Of a stretch of DNA of 64,000 nucleotides, positions 1 to 12,564 are shown piece by piece. The notes under the pieces were generated by a model. The model saw only the letters and a list, made by a program, of their open reading frames with translations. It ran no database searches and was not told the origin of the DNA. The translations under genes and the position numbers were made by a program. The stretch spans positions 8,998,701-9,062,700 of the forward strand of contig NW_002060943.1 in NCBI RefSeq assembly GCF_000150275.1. The letters are read 5' to 3'. Origin of the DNA: Trichoplax adhaerens (lineage: Eukaryota > Placozoa > Uniplacotomia > Trichoplacea > Trichoplacidae). The first letter of the stretch is position 1; each line of letters opens with the position of its first letter.

Positions 1-691
1 TTTAAGTAGTATAGGAACCAAGATATTAAAACTACAAGGTAAAAAATTTACCGAAAATTAGAATAATCATACGTCCTCGAGCATATCTTGTCCATCATTT
101 ACTAATTTTTGGATTGATTGACATTGAGTTACACATCTTAGTAAAAGCATGATTTGACTTCATTTATGAATCGTGTACACTAAAATGTAACGTAGTATAG
201 AAGTACAGCATAATTGCTGTTAGATCGTAAATTATAAACTTGTGTAAAGACAATTAAATAGCATAATCTATGTATACGCTATAGACGATAACAATAAAAA
301 ATTTCTAAATTTATACAAATAATCTCTTTTTGAGTCTTATATTAAAAGGCTATAAGTAGGGATCCAAATAGGTATCAGTCTTGCATTATTTACATAGAAT
401 GGTGATAATGTAATTGGTGTGAAAGGCAAAGATTTTTTCTAATGACAAATTAATATATCATCTCGTTGTCTTTCTAAACTTTCCACTTTAATTACTTGTA
501 TCGTGATAAGACAACTTTCATATAAAATAAAATTGAATATTGAGAACATGATTTTTTATCGGATCTATTTTATACATATGCAGTTTAATTATCTTTATCT
601 TTATAAAGTTAAATCATATTTTCATCAAAAGAAATTTATATATTGATTATGGGAGGTTTTTCAAAAGATATTTGTAGCACGACTGTTTATG
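1..691. other. AT-rich 3' flank, no supported gene
   Basis: This stretch lies downstream of the TDRKH-like gene. It is AT-rich and has no open frame with convincing splice signals on either strand. A short minus-strand frame starts with an ATG near 96 and meets a GT donor near 52; it could be a first exon of a gene leaving the window on the left, but nothing identifies it. It probably also holds the TDRKH 3' UTR. Confidence 0.4.
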
Positions 692-3470
692 TTAATCATC
701 TTCAAACTGACTTTCTTGAAAACTATCAATTGCAGTCTTCATGTGTTCCGCATCATCCGATAGTAACTTCGCGGATTCCAATGACTCATAACCTGGTGTA
801 ACATTTAAAATTTACAGTGTTAAGTCCTACATTTATTGTATCAACATTACATATATGAATGAATGATGATATTTTTTACGTTCATTCATGAACATACATG
901 AATTCCCATCAGTAACTTCCAAAATCTGTTCACTGCTGTTGACATCAGGTAGTCCTAGTTTACGAGGACTAGATTCAGTTACGAAACCGTTGCCTATAAA
1001 ATCGCTATTTTGACGAAATGAGAAACTGTCATCAATAACGTCTTCTACATGTCTATCTGACAGACAGGTCACGTTATCCTCCGTTGGATTATTGCAACTA
1101 TTTGTGGCACGGTTGAAATTGTCATTGGATAATTTAGAATCTCTATTTTCGAGAGTGTTAACGGAAGAATCGTTGTCGATTTGTGAACGGTCAGAAACAA
1201 ACGATGTTGCTATTTCCTGCATTTCCACATTAGCAGAAATTACGGAAATAAGAGAAGCATCACTAGTCTTTTTCTTTGCACCATCATCTATGTTTCGCGA
1301 AGAAGAAAGTTCACTAACAGCCAAAGGAACTTCCAAAGTTATTTGACATAAAGAAGCTTCATCTGTTACATCCGATAAGGGAGAAATTGTTTCATCTTTC
1401 AATACATATTCATCATTAATGCACTTGACATAACCCGATTTGACAAGTTCATAATTAATATTAATATCCTATAATCAATATATGTCATAAAGATAATAAA
1501 TTTAATTAGTTATTTCCATATATGGATAACGGAAGCGTCTCACAGTCATCACAATATAGTCCATATCAGTATTAAATACTAAACACCATGCTAATGCTAA
1601 CCAGTGATTGACTTGTGTCGATAAGTTCGATTAAAGGTAGACTAGTAGATTCTTCTGGCTGACTTTGAAAGTCTATAACCGTTGCGTATAGCTCGATTAG
1701 GTCTGGGTTATCAACGTATTGACGAAAATATTTGGTAGCTTCTTCCGACCAGTATTTTCCATCGGTAGGTTCTATATTCGCCAAGGAACATCTAACAGCT
1801 TGAAATTGCAGCATTCGAAACTCTGCACTAAACATATCGTAGGACATATTAAATCAAACTATCAAGTTTAATGTCCGGTTGAATTGTTATCATAAAACAT
1901 TGGCTTACCATAAAAATTTTAGCTTTGATTTGGGAACATCACCGATAGTATTCCCATAGTCTAATCGAAAAGCGTCTGCGGTATTTTCATCTATGATGTT
2001 TATAAGTTTGACACGATACCATTTGTTGATGTTATTATCATAGTAAGCACAAAAATCACCAACACGGATATCATCCATGTCGTTGCTTTTATCTGCACTA
2101 TAAAATTTGGTCAAACGATCCTCTAAATTTTCAAAGTATACACGTTCTCTACTTAAAGGTTGAACCCAAAATTCTGACGGGGATTTAATAGCAGTTACAT
2201 AAACCGGTTGAAATCCATCATTTTTGAATAGTTCCATAGTCACCGATACACCTTATAAAGGTCGAAGTAATGCAAATTTACTAATCTGTGCATAGATCTT
2301 TAAATTAATGGAGGTATCATTTAAAAATCCTGCAAAATTATCGTATGCTAGTAATTCCGTTATATTTGTATAACCTGGAGCTTTAGTTTCCCTTTCTATA
2401 AACATTGCATCAGCACAACGAGATTCCACGTATGATTTAGCCTGTAGTACTGAAACCAAAATTATAAAAAGTTATTCGATGAAGATAAATGAGGTAAAAT
2501 AACAGCAAACTATAATCTATACTACTGTACTTAGCTGCAATTTTACATAGCTTTCTTATTGTATGTCACATTCGATTATGCTAATTCATTTAAATGAGGA
2601 ACATTTCAACTATTTAAGTATCCAATTGGTGACCAACATACCATCATAGAGGTTACCAGTGATGACGCATAGACTATGTTCAGGACTGTATTGAAAATTA
2701 GGAGGTTCCAAAGCTATGCAAGCGCCAGTTTTCAATGTTAACCTTCTTAAGCAAGCTCCATGACGTCCCATAAATCGATCATACACTTCCATAGGAATTT
2801 TAACAATAGCAGTAAAGTCATCTATTCTACATTGTATAAATTCCGAAAGGGCAGATTCCGCAATTCGAACATTGTCTGAGCTGCCTTCAATGACGGCAAT
2901 GTAATCTAATCCGTTATCCTACAAGTATAAAATTCGATATTTATTGTCCATGGCAGCGCGTGCGATAGATCGCAATTATTACTGAAATTATTTTCTACTG
3001 CATTCTATTTACATCACATGCATGACTGTAAATAATAAACCAAAAAATGATACTAGTGTATACCTAAAATAATGGAAACAGCAAGGTTGATACAAGATGT
3101 ATACTACAGACATTGTGTAATACTATTTGTGACAGGCTTATAACAATTCAGGTTTATCATCTCAATATAGGTATTTCATCAGAATTTTTAAGTTTGTAAT
3201 TTTAGATAATATCAAATACATTGTAGTATATATCAAGTTGCAAGAGGGACACAGGATAATTGTTTCAATTAAGGAAAGATACGTTCTGTAAATTAAATAA
3301 TGAAAGTGCTGGCTATTTCAGAAAGCTTACCTGTAATTTTACGTTTATCTTTACGTTCGCTTTCTCTTCAATGGAACGTAAGTTAGTTTTATTCTTGCCA
3401 TGCACTTCGTTTATTATATCTGTAAAAAATTAATTACCATGGGTTATAATACGAACAACAGGACAACAGT
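692..3470 (-). CDS. TDRKH: Tudor and KH domain protein (TDRKH/Papi-like)
   Basis: Exons on the minus strand: 3470-3438 (tentative), 3419-3331, 2918-2642, 2449-2282 (or 2449-2375), 2251-1909, 1827-1602, 1468-898, 792-692. The order is KH1 (split over the first exons), KH2 (about 2820-2640, with a basic GRHG loop), a Tudor domain (about 2240-1620, including FWVQPL and the strand LQFQAVRCSL), then an acidic, Ser-rich tail. The segment ELVKSGYV after the Tudor core matches the extended Tudor fold of TDRKH. In animals TDRKH/Papi tethers Piwi proteins to mitochondria through methyl-arginine binding and helps trim piRNA 3' ends. No N-terminal mitochondrial anchor helix is visible, because the true first exon was not found. 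The splice between KH2 and Tudor is ambiguous: a 30-nt or a 123-nt intron, both in frame. The stop is at 692-694. Confidence 0.83.
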
Positions 3471-5640
3471 CTTAGTACCTACTACTGTCAGTATTATCTC
3501 TAGACCGACTAAAGTGTGTGCTCTACAGGAAATTGTTTTACTTTCTTAATTAATTGCACCTCTTGCTAAATATACTACCGTGGCGGTATTTGTGGACAGC
3601 GGACACGCAGATTTATGCGTATATTACAGTTATTACTTCAGTCATTCATTATAATTGCATTCTTATACAAGATCAACTCTGAGCAAGGAGTATTTTACTG
3701 TCGATCTTTCTAACAGTAATGAAATATATCAGCATCAATAAATTAATTATAAAACAAACTATACAGTATACTGTAAGCGTATATGCGTCTAATCACGGCT
3801 CTCTCTCTGTAACACGGTTAATAGGTAAAGTACCTATATATGAGTATGGATATTAAAATAACGGTCATTGATTGAGCTTGTTCACTTTCATAATGATACA
3901 TTCTCTCCAGAGTCTCTCATCTGTACATTTATGAGGTAAATAAAGAAAAGCTTTTGCCTGTATGATCTGTACTGGATGATTCAGGGTATCGTACTAGTGC
4001 CAAAAATTGAGTGGGAATGTTGGCATCTTTTTACGAGTTCAATGCTGAGCATAAAAATGTACTGCATCGGCAAGCAAACTAACTCCGGAATGATAACACG
4101 TATTATATACCAAATTGAGGAAATTTTTATGCTTGCTGTACTTCCTGAGCTAATTCTATGGAACAGAAATAGGCTGATAAAGTATAGGAAACATTGCACT
4201 GTGGTAGAGTGTAAAAGCTACCATATTGTCATTAATACGAGGTTTACGCGAGTACACCTGAGCAATTTTAGCAACACCAAATTGAGAAAATTTCCATGTT
4301 TCCTGTACTTTATGAGCTCATTTTATACAAAAAGAAATAGCGGATAAAATGTACGTCATTACTGCTATTAATAAGAGCGTTATGGGAGTAAATATAGTTA
4401 GTACACTCATTAGCAACTAAATGTAAGATATACAGTAGTGAGTGTACACTACTAAGCCTCATTACTGAATTGCTGTACTGCCCATTGTGCATCTTATTGC
4501 TTCATAGTTTATGAAATGGGATAAATCTAGACAAGCAACGAGTATTTTTAGATCATTTACTGTACCTTCATTCCAATAGTTTCAGAAGATGAATCATTAG
4601 AACATTCATTGAGTACAGTATACTGTAATAATATACGCATACAAATACATCCATCACGCAAGCATGGCATAGTGCTTTAGATTACCCATAAAGTAGCTGC
4701 GCTACTTGCATAGCAGCTCCTGCGATTGCAAGATACTTGCACATCAAATGGAGAGTTGTATGTGAAACTAACGACTGTTGCTATTGAAATTTATTTGGAT
4801 CATCATATCATCATCCAATTTCTATTGTACTTTGTGTAGTTAGCTATGGCTATTGGAGAATACGAATCTACTGTACGTATATACAGTATCGTTATGGATT
4901 GAGAATATAATTTTACTCTATGATGTTAAAGCTCACATGCTATCGAAGCGAGTTCAACCAAACCAATGTAAAATCTTATGTAATCCTGCTATGTAGTATT
5001 GCAATACAAACGCTAGCTTTGTGCAAAATATTTCATTACTTTACAGAAGTGTTTTACTTCATCTTTCGCACAATATTAACATGCGATGGGAGAGTTTTTG
5101 TTGACCATGCTTGGATTCAAACCTGCAGCGAGCACACACACTACAGTAGTGTAACATTTGTGGATACACAATCATTCATTAAGATCATTTCTCTAACCTT
5201 TTGGAATGGTTACTATGATAGTTATCATTTCTGTAAATTGCACAGAGTGATCATTCTTTTTATTTTTCCACCAAAGGAAAATAGCAAATAATGTCACTGC
5301 GGAGAGAGAATATCGGTTGACTAGCCTGCCATACCATGGATGTCCAGCCATTGCAAAAGAATTGAATAATTTTTTCTATTCTACTACTTTGAAACCCCAG
5401 TAGGAAACAGTTAATAATCCACGTGTCCAGTTAATTACTCTCCAATAGATTATCCCTTGTTCTTATTCAATTCAAGGTTACTCTAATCCCTTCAAGCGTT
5501 AATTTAAAGCGATTTCCTGCTGTATTTACTATACAATATTTGATCTTTCAACTGCTTTTGGCGGAATGCAAATGGTAGAAGGGAAGTCGGATTTTCTAAC
5601 GTTACTGTCTTGTCTGCCGTCTAGTCCGTCCACAGTACGT
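3471..5640. other. 5' intergenic region between TDRKH-like and MCCC2, left part
   Basis: There is no convincing gene here. The open frames of up to 123 codons have no domain, no splice continuity and no recognisable sequence. The stretch holds the unfound TDRKH promoter or first exon, and a diverged direct duplication (listed separately). Short CTGTAC words are scattered but form no array until 5650. Confidence 0.5.
4110..4352. repeat. Diverged direct duplication of about 80 bp
   Basis: About 4111-4186 and 4272-4352 align along their length. Both carry ACCAAATTGAG, then AAATTT followed by ATG, a TGTACTT word, GAGCT, then GAAATAG and GATAAA, in the same order. The copies are about 160 bp apart and have drifted. 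The nature of the element is unknown. Confidence 0.55.
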
Positions 5641-5649
5641 GCCACTGTA

Positions 5650-5704
5650 AAGTACGGTACACTGTACTGTACTGTACTGTCTGAACTGTACATTGTACAG
5701 TACA
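5650..5704. repeat. GTAC palindrome array A
   Basis: A short run of GTACT and GTACA words in 5-bp register, with a CTGTACATTGTACAG palindrome near its end. It lies in the head-to-head region between the TDRKH-like gene and MCCC2. It is the same class of array as those at 6695, 33660, 40378, 47806, 51607 and 60868. Confidence 0.8.
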
Positions 5705-5738
5705 AGGATTTCCATCCTGGTACCGGTATCACTAATCT

Positions 5739-5790
5739 AGACCGAGTTGGATTCGGTTCGGTTCGGTTCAATACCTTTATGATCTACTGT
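5739..5790. repeat. Dispersed GGTTCGGTTCGG element, copy 1
   Basis: The element reads AGACC(T)GAG, then a GGTTCGG tandem, then TTCAATACCTTTATGATCTAC. Near-identical copies lie at 40548-40600 and, with more drift, at 51734-51774. Each copy sits beside a GTAC array, so the two repeats appear to travel together. It is too short to carry a gene. Confidence 0.75.
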
Positions 5791-6649
5791 ATATGACTAA
5801 ACCTCGATCAAATTGCATTTCATCTAATGTTGGAGTTAGCAAAATGAGCAGTAGTACAGCAGGCACTGTGCTTATCCTTATTTTTGGGCATGATGATGGT
5901 GATAAGATACTACAATTCGAGCTAGCTAGCTAATAATTAAGTCATAGCAGTGATTCATCTCAGAAATTCAATCTATTCTCCATTCATATCATTCCTACAA
6001 CATGATATCACAGAGGGAATTGGATAATGGATATGTTGATGAGGCGATTTCATGCAGTAGTTACAATCACTGGTGTAGTCAGACGGTATGCCTTCTTCAT
6101 GCCTGTACTGCAAGTGTCAGCATCTATCAGCATGGAAATAAACGGCTTAAATTGAAACTGCAACTCTCACAGTGTGCTGATGTACTGTCAGGGACTACTC
6201 AAAATCGTAATTAGCTGCCTAGTAGTATCGTGTACGGTTTCATCGCTAACGTAGAGTAGAATGATGGAAAAAATGATCAACCTCCACATTATTTTGCACT
6301 GTGGTCGTTTCCTATCCCATCTCTTTTCTTTTGGAGTAGTCGCTGGTACTGTACAGTACTGACTTTTCGATTATGCCGTGGAAAAGAACGAGAGAATCAC
6401 CGTTTTATATCCACATGGACTCTACTCAATACTGTACTTGCAGCAAACCTATTGAACAAGGGGGATGTCATGATGGCTACAATAACACGGTAATAATATT
6501 CTATTCTATTACACGTGATTTGCATAGGTAGATGTATATGAACAGTACATGGATACTCTGCATTCATCAATATTATCATGTAGAATAATGTCCGTCTTCT
6601 TACTGCCACACAGGACTCTTTTCCTTGATATCGATCTCATCTTCATCCT

Positions 6650-7360
6650 CTGCATCCTCTACCCTACGTGTCCTTCTCAGTTTATACAGTTACAGTATCA
6701 CACCCTCTACAGTGTACAGTGTACAGTAGTATATCTTCTGATTATACAGCACAGTACTGTACTGTAGAGACCAGCGTTGTTGATAATGTTGAATGTTATG
6801 GCAAAATTTACTGTACATGTATTCAAAATGCAGACCAAAAAATCGAGCTTTGTTGAAATCTCTATGACTGTAATGGACTGTATAGTGTCTAATACTCTAA
6901 ACTCCTTTTGCATGTGGAGCATGTCCATTTCCCGTCCATTCTGCAGATCTTCTCACCTTCATAAAATCTCATCCTCTACTGTACACTGTACAGTACACTA
7001 CGTGTCATTCTCTGTTCGCACCATACAAGAGTTAACAAACTATAGCACAGTATAGTTATACAGTATCACACATGGTACTGTATGAACAGTACAGTGTACA
7101 GTGTACAGTACTGTGCCTTCTAATTGTACTGTGCTCTGTACTGTACAGTACTGTACTCTACAGTGTACAATGTACAGTATGGAGTGCCTTTCTACGGTAT
7201 GTTGTACTGTACTGTACTGCACTGTACCATGGGCTGCATTTAAAATACTGACCAAAGTATCATAGCTTATTGAAATCTCTATGACTGTAATGGACTGTAT
7301 GGTACTCGAAACTCCTTTTGCATCTAGAGCATGTCAGTTTCCGTCCCTCTGAGATCTTCT
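6650..7360. repeat. Tandem duplication of about 400 bp upstream of MCCC2
   Basis: Unit 1 (about 6650-6957) and unit 2 (about 6970-7360) share an ordered series of blocks: CATCCTCTAC, CTACGTGTC, TATACAGTATCACAC, then ACTGTAATGGACTGTAT, ACTCCTTTTGCAT, and AGATCTTCT at the end. The GTAC arrays between the blocks differ in length. Unit 2 ends about 54 bp before the MCCC2 start codon, so the duplication lies in the probable promoter. Confidence 0.75.
6695..7230. repeat. GTAC palindrome array B (MCCC2 promoter)
   Basis: There are dense runs of GTACA and GTACT words at about 6705-6765, 6977-7000 and 7075-7230, including CTGTACAGTACTGTAC. Every GTAC is its own reverse complement, and the A and T runs meet to make larger palindromes. 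The array ends about 180 bp before the MCCC2 start codon. The open frames through it are a by-product of the period. Confidence 0.85.
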
Positions 7361-7413
7361 ACTGATTGAAATCGTCAACCAAACCCACTAGAATTGATTA
7401 GGCGATCAAGACC

Positions 7414-10400
7414 ATGGCTACCATGAACAGATTGCAGAGGTGTACAATTCTTGGAAGATCTTGGATATCAAATAAAAAGTTACTCGCTCTTAGCTATCAT
7501 GACGAGAGTAGATCCAGTGTTATTCCATCAACTGTGGTTACCAATTCTAGTGAGTACAAGGTCAGTTTGCAAGGATATCGCTTTGTCTGATGAGAGCGAA
7601 TTCATGGTTGTAGAGTATGTTGCCAATTATGCATTACTTCGTTTCAATGCAGATAGACTGCAGTAATTTGATCGACCACTCCCAAGAAAGGAGTGAAAGC
7701 TTCTAGCTTGCTTTACCACTTACAAGTTGCAATCTTATTCCTTACTTTAATTCCTATTAGTAGCCTTTCAATCTGGACCAATAGTTTGCTTTCATCAAAT
7801 TACTTATACACGTACGCGTATACTTTGAGTGGACAGTAGAATCAGGATAGCGGGATGCAGTATTTGACGTGTACGACGTACACTATATCGTCCTCATCAA
7901 AGATTCTCTACTTTTGTAGAAGGTCTGTCGTTCTGTACAGCCAAAAACAAGACGAGCAATATACTACATTAACTGTAGTGAACTTAAAAATAATGCAGTA
8001 ATTAACTTCTATTGCTTAATCTGCTATCTATCTTCAAATGAATCTGATATTAGGAAAACTACTCACAAATGAAATCTGTCGTTGATGACCTACGCCAAGT
8101 GGTGGACAATATTAAACTAGGTACAACAACTTTATACAACTGTTATAAATTGTCGTTTTGATATTCTTATTAGAGTATAAATATACAGTAGGAGTGATCA
8201 CAACTGAATATTGTATAGTCTATGCATACGTCATCACTTTAGCTAGTGATTTCTATTCTAAATCCGCTGCCTCTTTAAAAGTCCCTATTGATGCATGGAC
8301 GCGTAGATGCGTATTCAACAGCTAGCATTATTGTTATAATTGAGAAGAATGAATGAATTCTCTTAAACATCTAGCTACATGCATAAGATGCAATAGCCTT
8401 TGTACCATCAACAAAATATATTAGCGGCTAATCATTTTAGCAGTGCAGTAACTGTTGGCTTGCGGCTGCAAACCTGCTCGTAAAAGCAGAAAAAAGTGCG
8501 ACACCAAATTACTGTACGATCCATTACTATTGCGCGTTCACACATCTGATAATACTATCGTTTAGAAACATTCAAAGTTTTACAAATATCCGTTGATATC
8601 GCCAAGCCCATAGTGCAAAAGTGTGCATTTGCAATACCCTCTAAGTTTATGCGTACTACGGTAGGAATACTTAGAAATCTTTATAGATACACACAAAAAC
8701 TTGCTTGATTATACAGTATAGTCTATAGCTATTTTATAGGCACGAAAATCAATTTTATATTAGTATATTTAGGCATCAATTTGTTATTTAATTTATCTTA
8801 AGGTGGAGGAGAAAAGGCTAGGCAACGCCATCTGTCGAAGAATAAGCTACTGCCGCGCGATCGCTTAGATAAACTTATTGATCCTGGGTAAATCTCAATC
8901 CTTCACCATGCTAATTTTACAAAATTTCTATAGACGCTTTACTCATTAGCCATATTATACGTTGTTTTTCAATCGATGTTGGGATGGTATGATTTTCCAT
9001 GAATAAGTTCGCCTTTCCTTGAGCTATCTCAACTCGCTGGACATAAATGCTACGGTAAAGAAGAAGTTCCAGCTGCTGGCATCGTCACAGGAATCGGCCG
9101 TGTCTCTGGGTATTATATTTATCTTATGAGTCATTTTACGTTAAAATGAATACAATAAATAATAATCTATTAATTTCTATTTCAGTTTGGCTCAATAAGT
9201 ATTTACTTTCTGAAATTTTGAGTTAAAACACCTAAATAATGTATCATTACTAATATAGAACCGAATGCGTAATTGTTGTCAACGATCCAACTGTCAAAGG
9301 AGGTACCTACTATCCATTAACAGTTAAGAAGCACCTTCGAGCTCAAGAAATTGCTCACCAAAATCAATTACCATGCATTTATTTGGGTAAATTTATGGAT
9401 CGATCGCTATCGTATAACTGTCACTACATTACATTTTACTTCGCACACCGAATGAAAGTTCGCTAACATAATGAGTTATGATTGTCTCAGGCTTTCTCTA
9501 TTGCTCTATGGCCTGTATTTATTATTTTTCAATACCTTCATAGTTGATTCAGGTGGAGCAAATCTACCGCGCCAAGATGAAGTATTTCCTGATGTTGGCC
9601 ATTTCGGAAGAATATTTTACAACCAAGCTAACATGTCTTCTGATAGAATACCACAGGTACTAAAGACGGCTTGTATCTAGGTGGACCTCAAATGTTCCCT
9701 TAAAGTTTAACGCAAAGTACTGAGTTATTAGCGTGCAGTATCTACTTTCAACAGTTTATGTCGATCAACTGATCGCACGCAACAATACTTTACAGTGTAT
9801 TTAATTCGCATATCCTAATGTAACCTTATGAAACTTGACCATAGCTAAACATTTTTAAGCTTTACTATATCTCTGAACCTAAATCGATCTTAATTAATGA
9901 AAGATACAGAAAAAAATTCAATACCGTACGTGATCTGAATACATCCTATTCTTTACTAGATGAAATAATGACCTTGCAACTTGCTTACTGTTCGTTAAAG
10001 CTAGTGGGGATAATCTACGTACGCAATCTAAATGAGCAAACATCTCTTTATTAGTTGAATTATCTGTCATCAGGTCATGCAATCGATCATCGGTGTTAGG
10101 CCGGTGTACTATAGGTCCAATAGCTGCTAACACCTAGGTGATACCTATTTCGTCTATCTATGAAACTGATTACTATTTCATATAGTTTGATACATCGTAG
10201 TGTCGTATTCTTACTTATCCCCTCTAATAATACTTGATCTAACATTAAAATACATATCTGAAATTTGAAGGTCGCTGTAGTATTAGGTTCGTGTACTGCC
10301 GGTGGTGCTTATGTGCCTGCTATGTCTGACGAAGTAGTTATGGTTAAAAATCAAGGAACTATATTCCTGGGTGGACCTCCGTTGGTAATATTTTAGATAG

Positions 10401-12564
10401 CACCTTATCGATAAATTTTGTATATCATACTATCTTAAGATACAGTATAGCTAAATCTTTAATCACAATATTTAAATTGATACATTGTATAAATTCATTC
10501 ATCTAGGTCAAAGCTGCCACTGGAGAAGTCGTTAGTGCTGAAGAACTCGGTGGAGCTGAAGTTCACTGCAGGTGAACATGCTACTGTATAGTATCAACGT
10601 TAATTAAAGTAAACTCCAACCCGGCATCATTCACTCATATACTTGTGCCTTTTAATAGCGTTTCTGGAGTGAGTGACCACATGGCAATGGACGACGAGCA
10701 TGCGTTACATATTGCTCGTCAAATTATCTCTAATTTAAATTATAAAAAGGAAGTTCAAGTAAGTATCAGACGTTAAATGTGATTTCATTTATATCAACTC
10801 GTTTTAGATTCTTATCATAGCTTATCATTTCTGTAATTGCTTGAACATAATTCACTATGAGTTTTAAATCCATTAAGAGCGTTATGCAGCCCCCTGAAAA
10901 ACCGGCCTATCCATCGGATGAAATTTACGGCATAGTAGGAACAAATCTGAAGAAAAGTTACGATGTTAGACAGGTATTAAGTTATAATGTTTACAACACG
11001 CAGAACTATGTAAGAAATAATCCATTGCTGAAAATGCGAATATATGATGTTAAACATATTGTACACCTTTCACAAATTATATATCTATGTTGTAATCCTT
11101 CAATTATGCCAATCATTTACAAACAATTGGATATTACATAAATTTAGGTTATTGCAAGAATAGTCGATGGTAGTAAATTTAACGAATTCAAAGCAAATTA
11201 TGGCAAAACATTAGTTACAGGTTAGTTGATAAAATAAATAATAATTTACAGATAAATTAATTTTTGATTCAGTTACGGTTATAGTCATCATCCCACCTAT
11301 AGAATAACTGAAACTGTTCTTCATATATCTTTAGGATTCGCACGTCTACATGGATACCCAGTTGGTATTATTGCCAATAATGGTATCCTATTTTCAGAAT
11401 CGGCACTAAAGGTATTGACAAACACGAAATATCGATATCAGCAGTTTATGCATATCACATAATCTTCATTTTCATGGCATGATAGGCTACACATTTTATT
11501 GAATTATGCTGCCAGCGAGACATCCCTTTAATATTTCTTCAAAATATTACTGGTAGGCTATCGCATTTATAATTATATCTTGCTTACTGTAGTTGAAACG
11601 GTGATAAATCAAAATCTAATCGCAGTATATACATACGTTTTGAACTTCTATTCACTATAGTGAAATGTGTTGTAACAGTCGTCTGATTTTTGTTAATATT
11701 TAGGATTTATGGTAGGGAAAGAGTATGAAGCAGGTGGTATTGCAAAGAATGGCGCTAAAATGGTTACCGCTGTCGCTTGTGCCAAAGTACCAAAATTTAC
11801 TGTTATTATTGGTGGTAGTTATGGAGCCGGTAATTACGGCATGTGTGGTAGAGCCTACAGGTAACCATACTCTACAAGTCTAGTTCTGAACATGATTTCA
11901 TAAAAGCGAAAGATTAAACAATAGGACCTATAAGAGCCGAATACGAAATGTAATACTGAATTTTAAAATAATACCATTTATGCGCTTCTTCAGTCCGAGG
12001 TTTTTATTCACATGGCCAAATACGAGAATATCTGTAATGGGAGGAGAACAAGCTGCAAACGTTCTGGCTACTGTCGCAGCGGATCAGAGAAAACGTGAAA
12101 ATAAACAGGTAACAAAGCCAAATCCTTTAGCCTCGACATATTGTATGTGTCAAATATTTATTGCATTTACAGCATTAGAATATTCTAATACAAGCTTACT
12201 TTACGTCGATGTAGTGGACAGAAGAAGAAGATAAAGCTTTAAAAGAGCCAATTATTAAAAAGTATGAGAAAGAAGGACATCCATACTATTCATCTGCAAG
12301 GTACTTCTAACTAATATTACCGTTTAATAAGAATGATTTAGTGGACTAACATATTGCATACTGTACATCGTGGAGCAAACAAATGTTCAACTATATGTTA
12401 GTTCAGGCCATAGTGTTATTATTTATTGAAAACATTCCTATTTCAGGTTATGGGACGATGGAGTTATCGATCCATCCGATACAAGAACTGTTTTAGGATT
12501 ATGCCTAAGTTCAACTTACAACACGTCCCCGCAGAAAACTAAATTTGGCGTATTTCGAATGTAA
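7414..12564 (+). CDS. MCCC2: Methylcrotonoyl-CoA carboxylase beta chain, mitochondrial
   Basis: This is the carboxyltransferase subunit of 3-methylcrotonyl-CoA carboxylase, a biotin enzyme of leucine breakdown in the mitochondrial matrix. Seventeen exons: 7414-7560, 8054-8120, 8803-8887, 9008-9109, 9259-9386, 9544-9656, 10271-10384, 10507-10571, 10659-10758, 10878-10973, 11148-11220, 11335-11411, 11486-11552, 11704-11860, 11994-12108, 12215-12300, 12447-12564. All phases agree, giving 569 aa against about 563 in human. Exon 1 encodes a basic, Ser-rich presequence ([17 protein letters not shown]). The core carries the acyl-CoA carboxylase motifs [27 protein letters not shown] and [16 protein letters not shown], and ends FGVFRM. 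The introns are canonical GT-AG. Intron 6 holds an antisense coding-like exon. The partner alpha subunit is not in the window. Confidence 0.97.
9925..10133 (-). other. Coding-like antisense exon inside MCCC2 intron 6
   Basis: On the strand opposite MCCC2, a 209-nt stretch stays open and is framed by an acceptor (CCTAG before GTGTTAGC) and a donor (CGTACG before GTATTG). It would encode about 69 residues of normal-looking composition, including [20 protein letters not shown] do not recognise the family. It could be one exon of a nested gene, a decayed gene fragment or chance; no partner exons were found in the 614-bp intron. Confidence 0.35.

Noticed and set aside
1092-1346. 84-codon plus-strand frame
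   Set aside because: It is antisense to the large C-terminal TDRKH exon and has no splice or domain support.
3976-4347. 123-codon frame with overlapping minus-strand frames
   Set aside because: No family resemblance; part of it consists of the duplicated 80-bp element.
7451-7666. 71-codon plus-strand frame near the MCCC2 start
   Set aside because: It is out of frame with MCCC2 exon 1 (7414-7560), which continues in phase into exon 2 with ENYSQMK; this one is a shadow frame.
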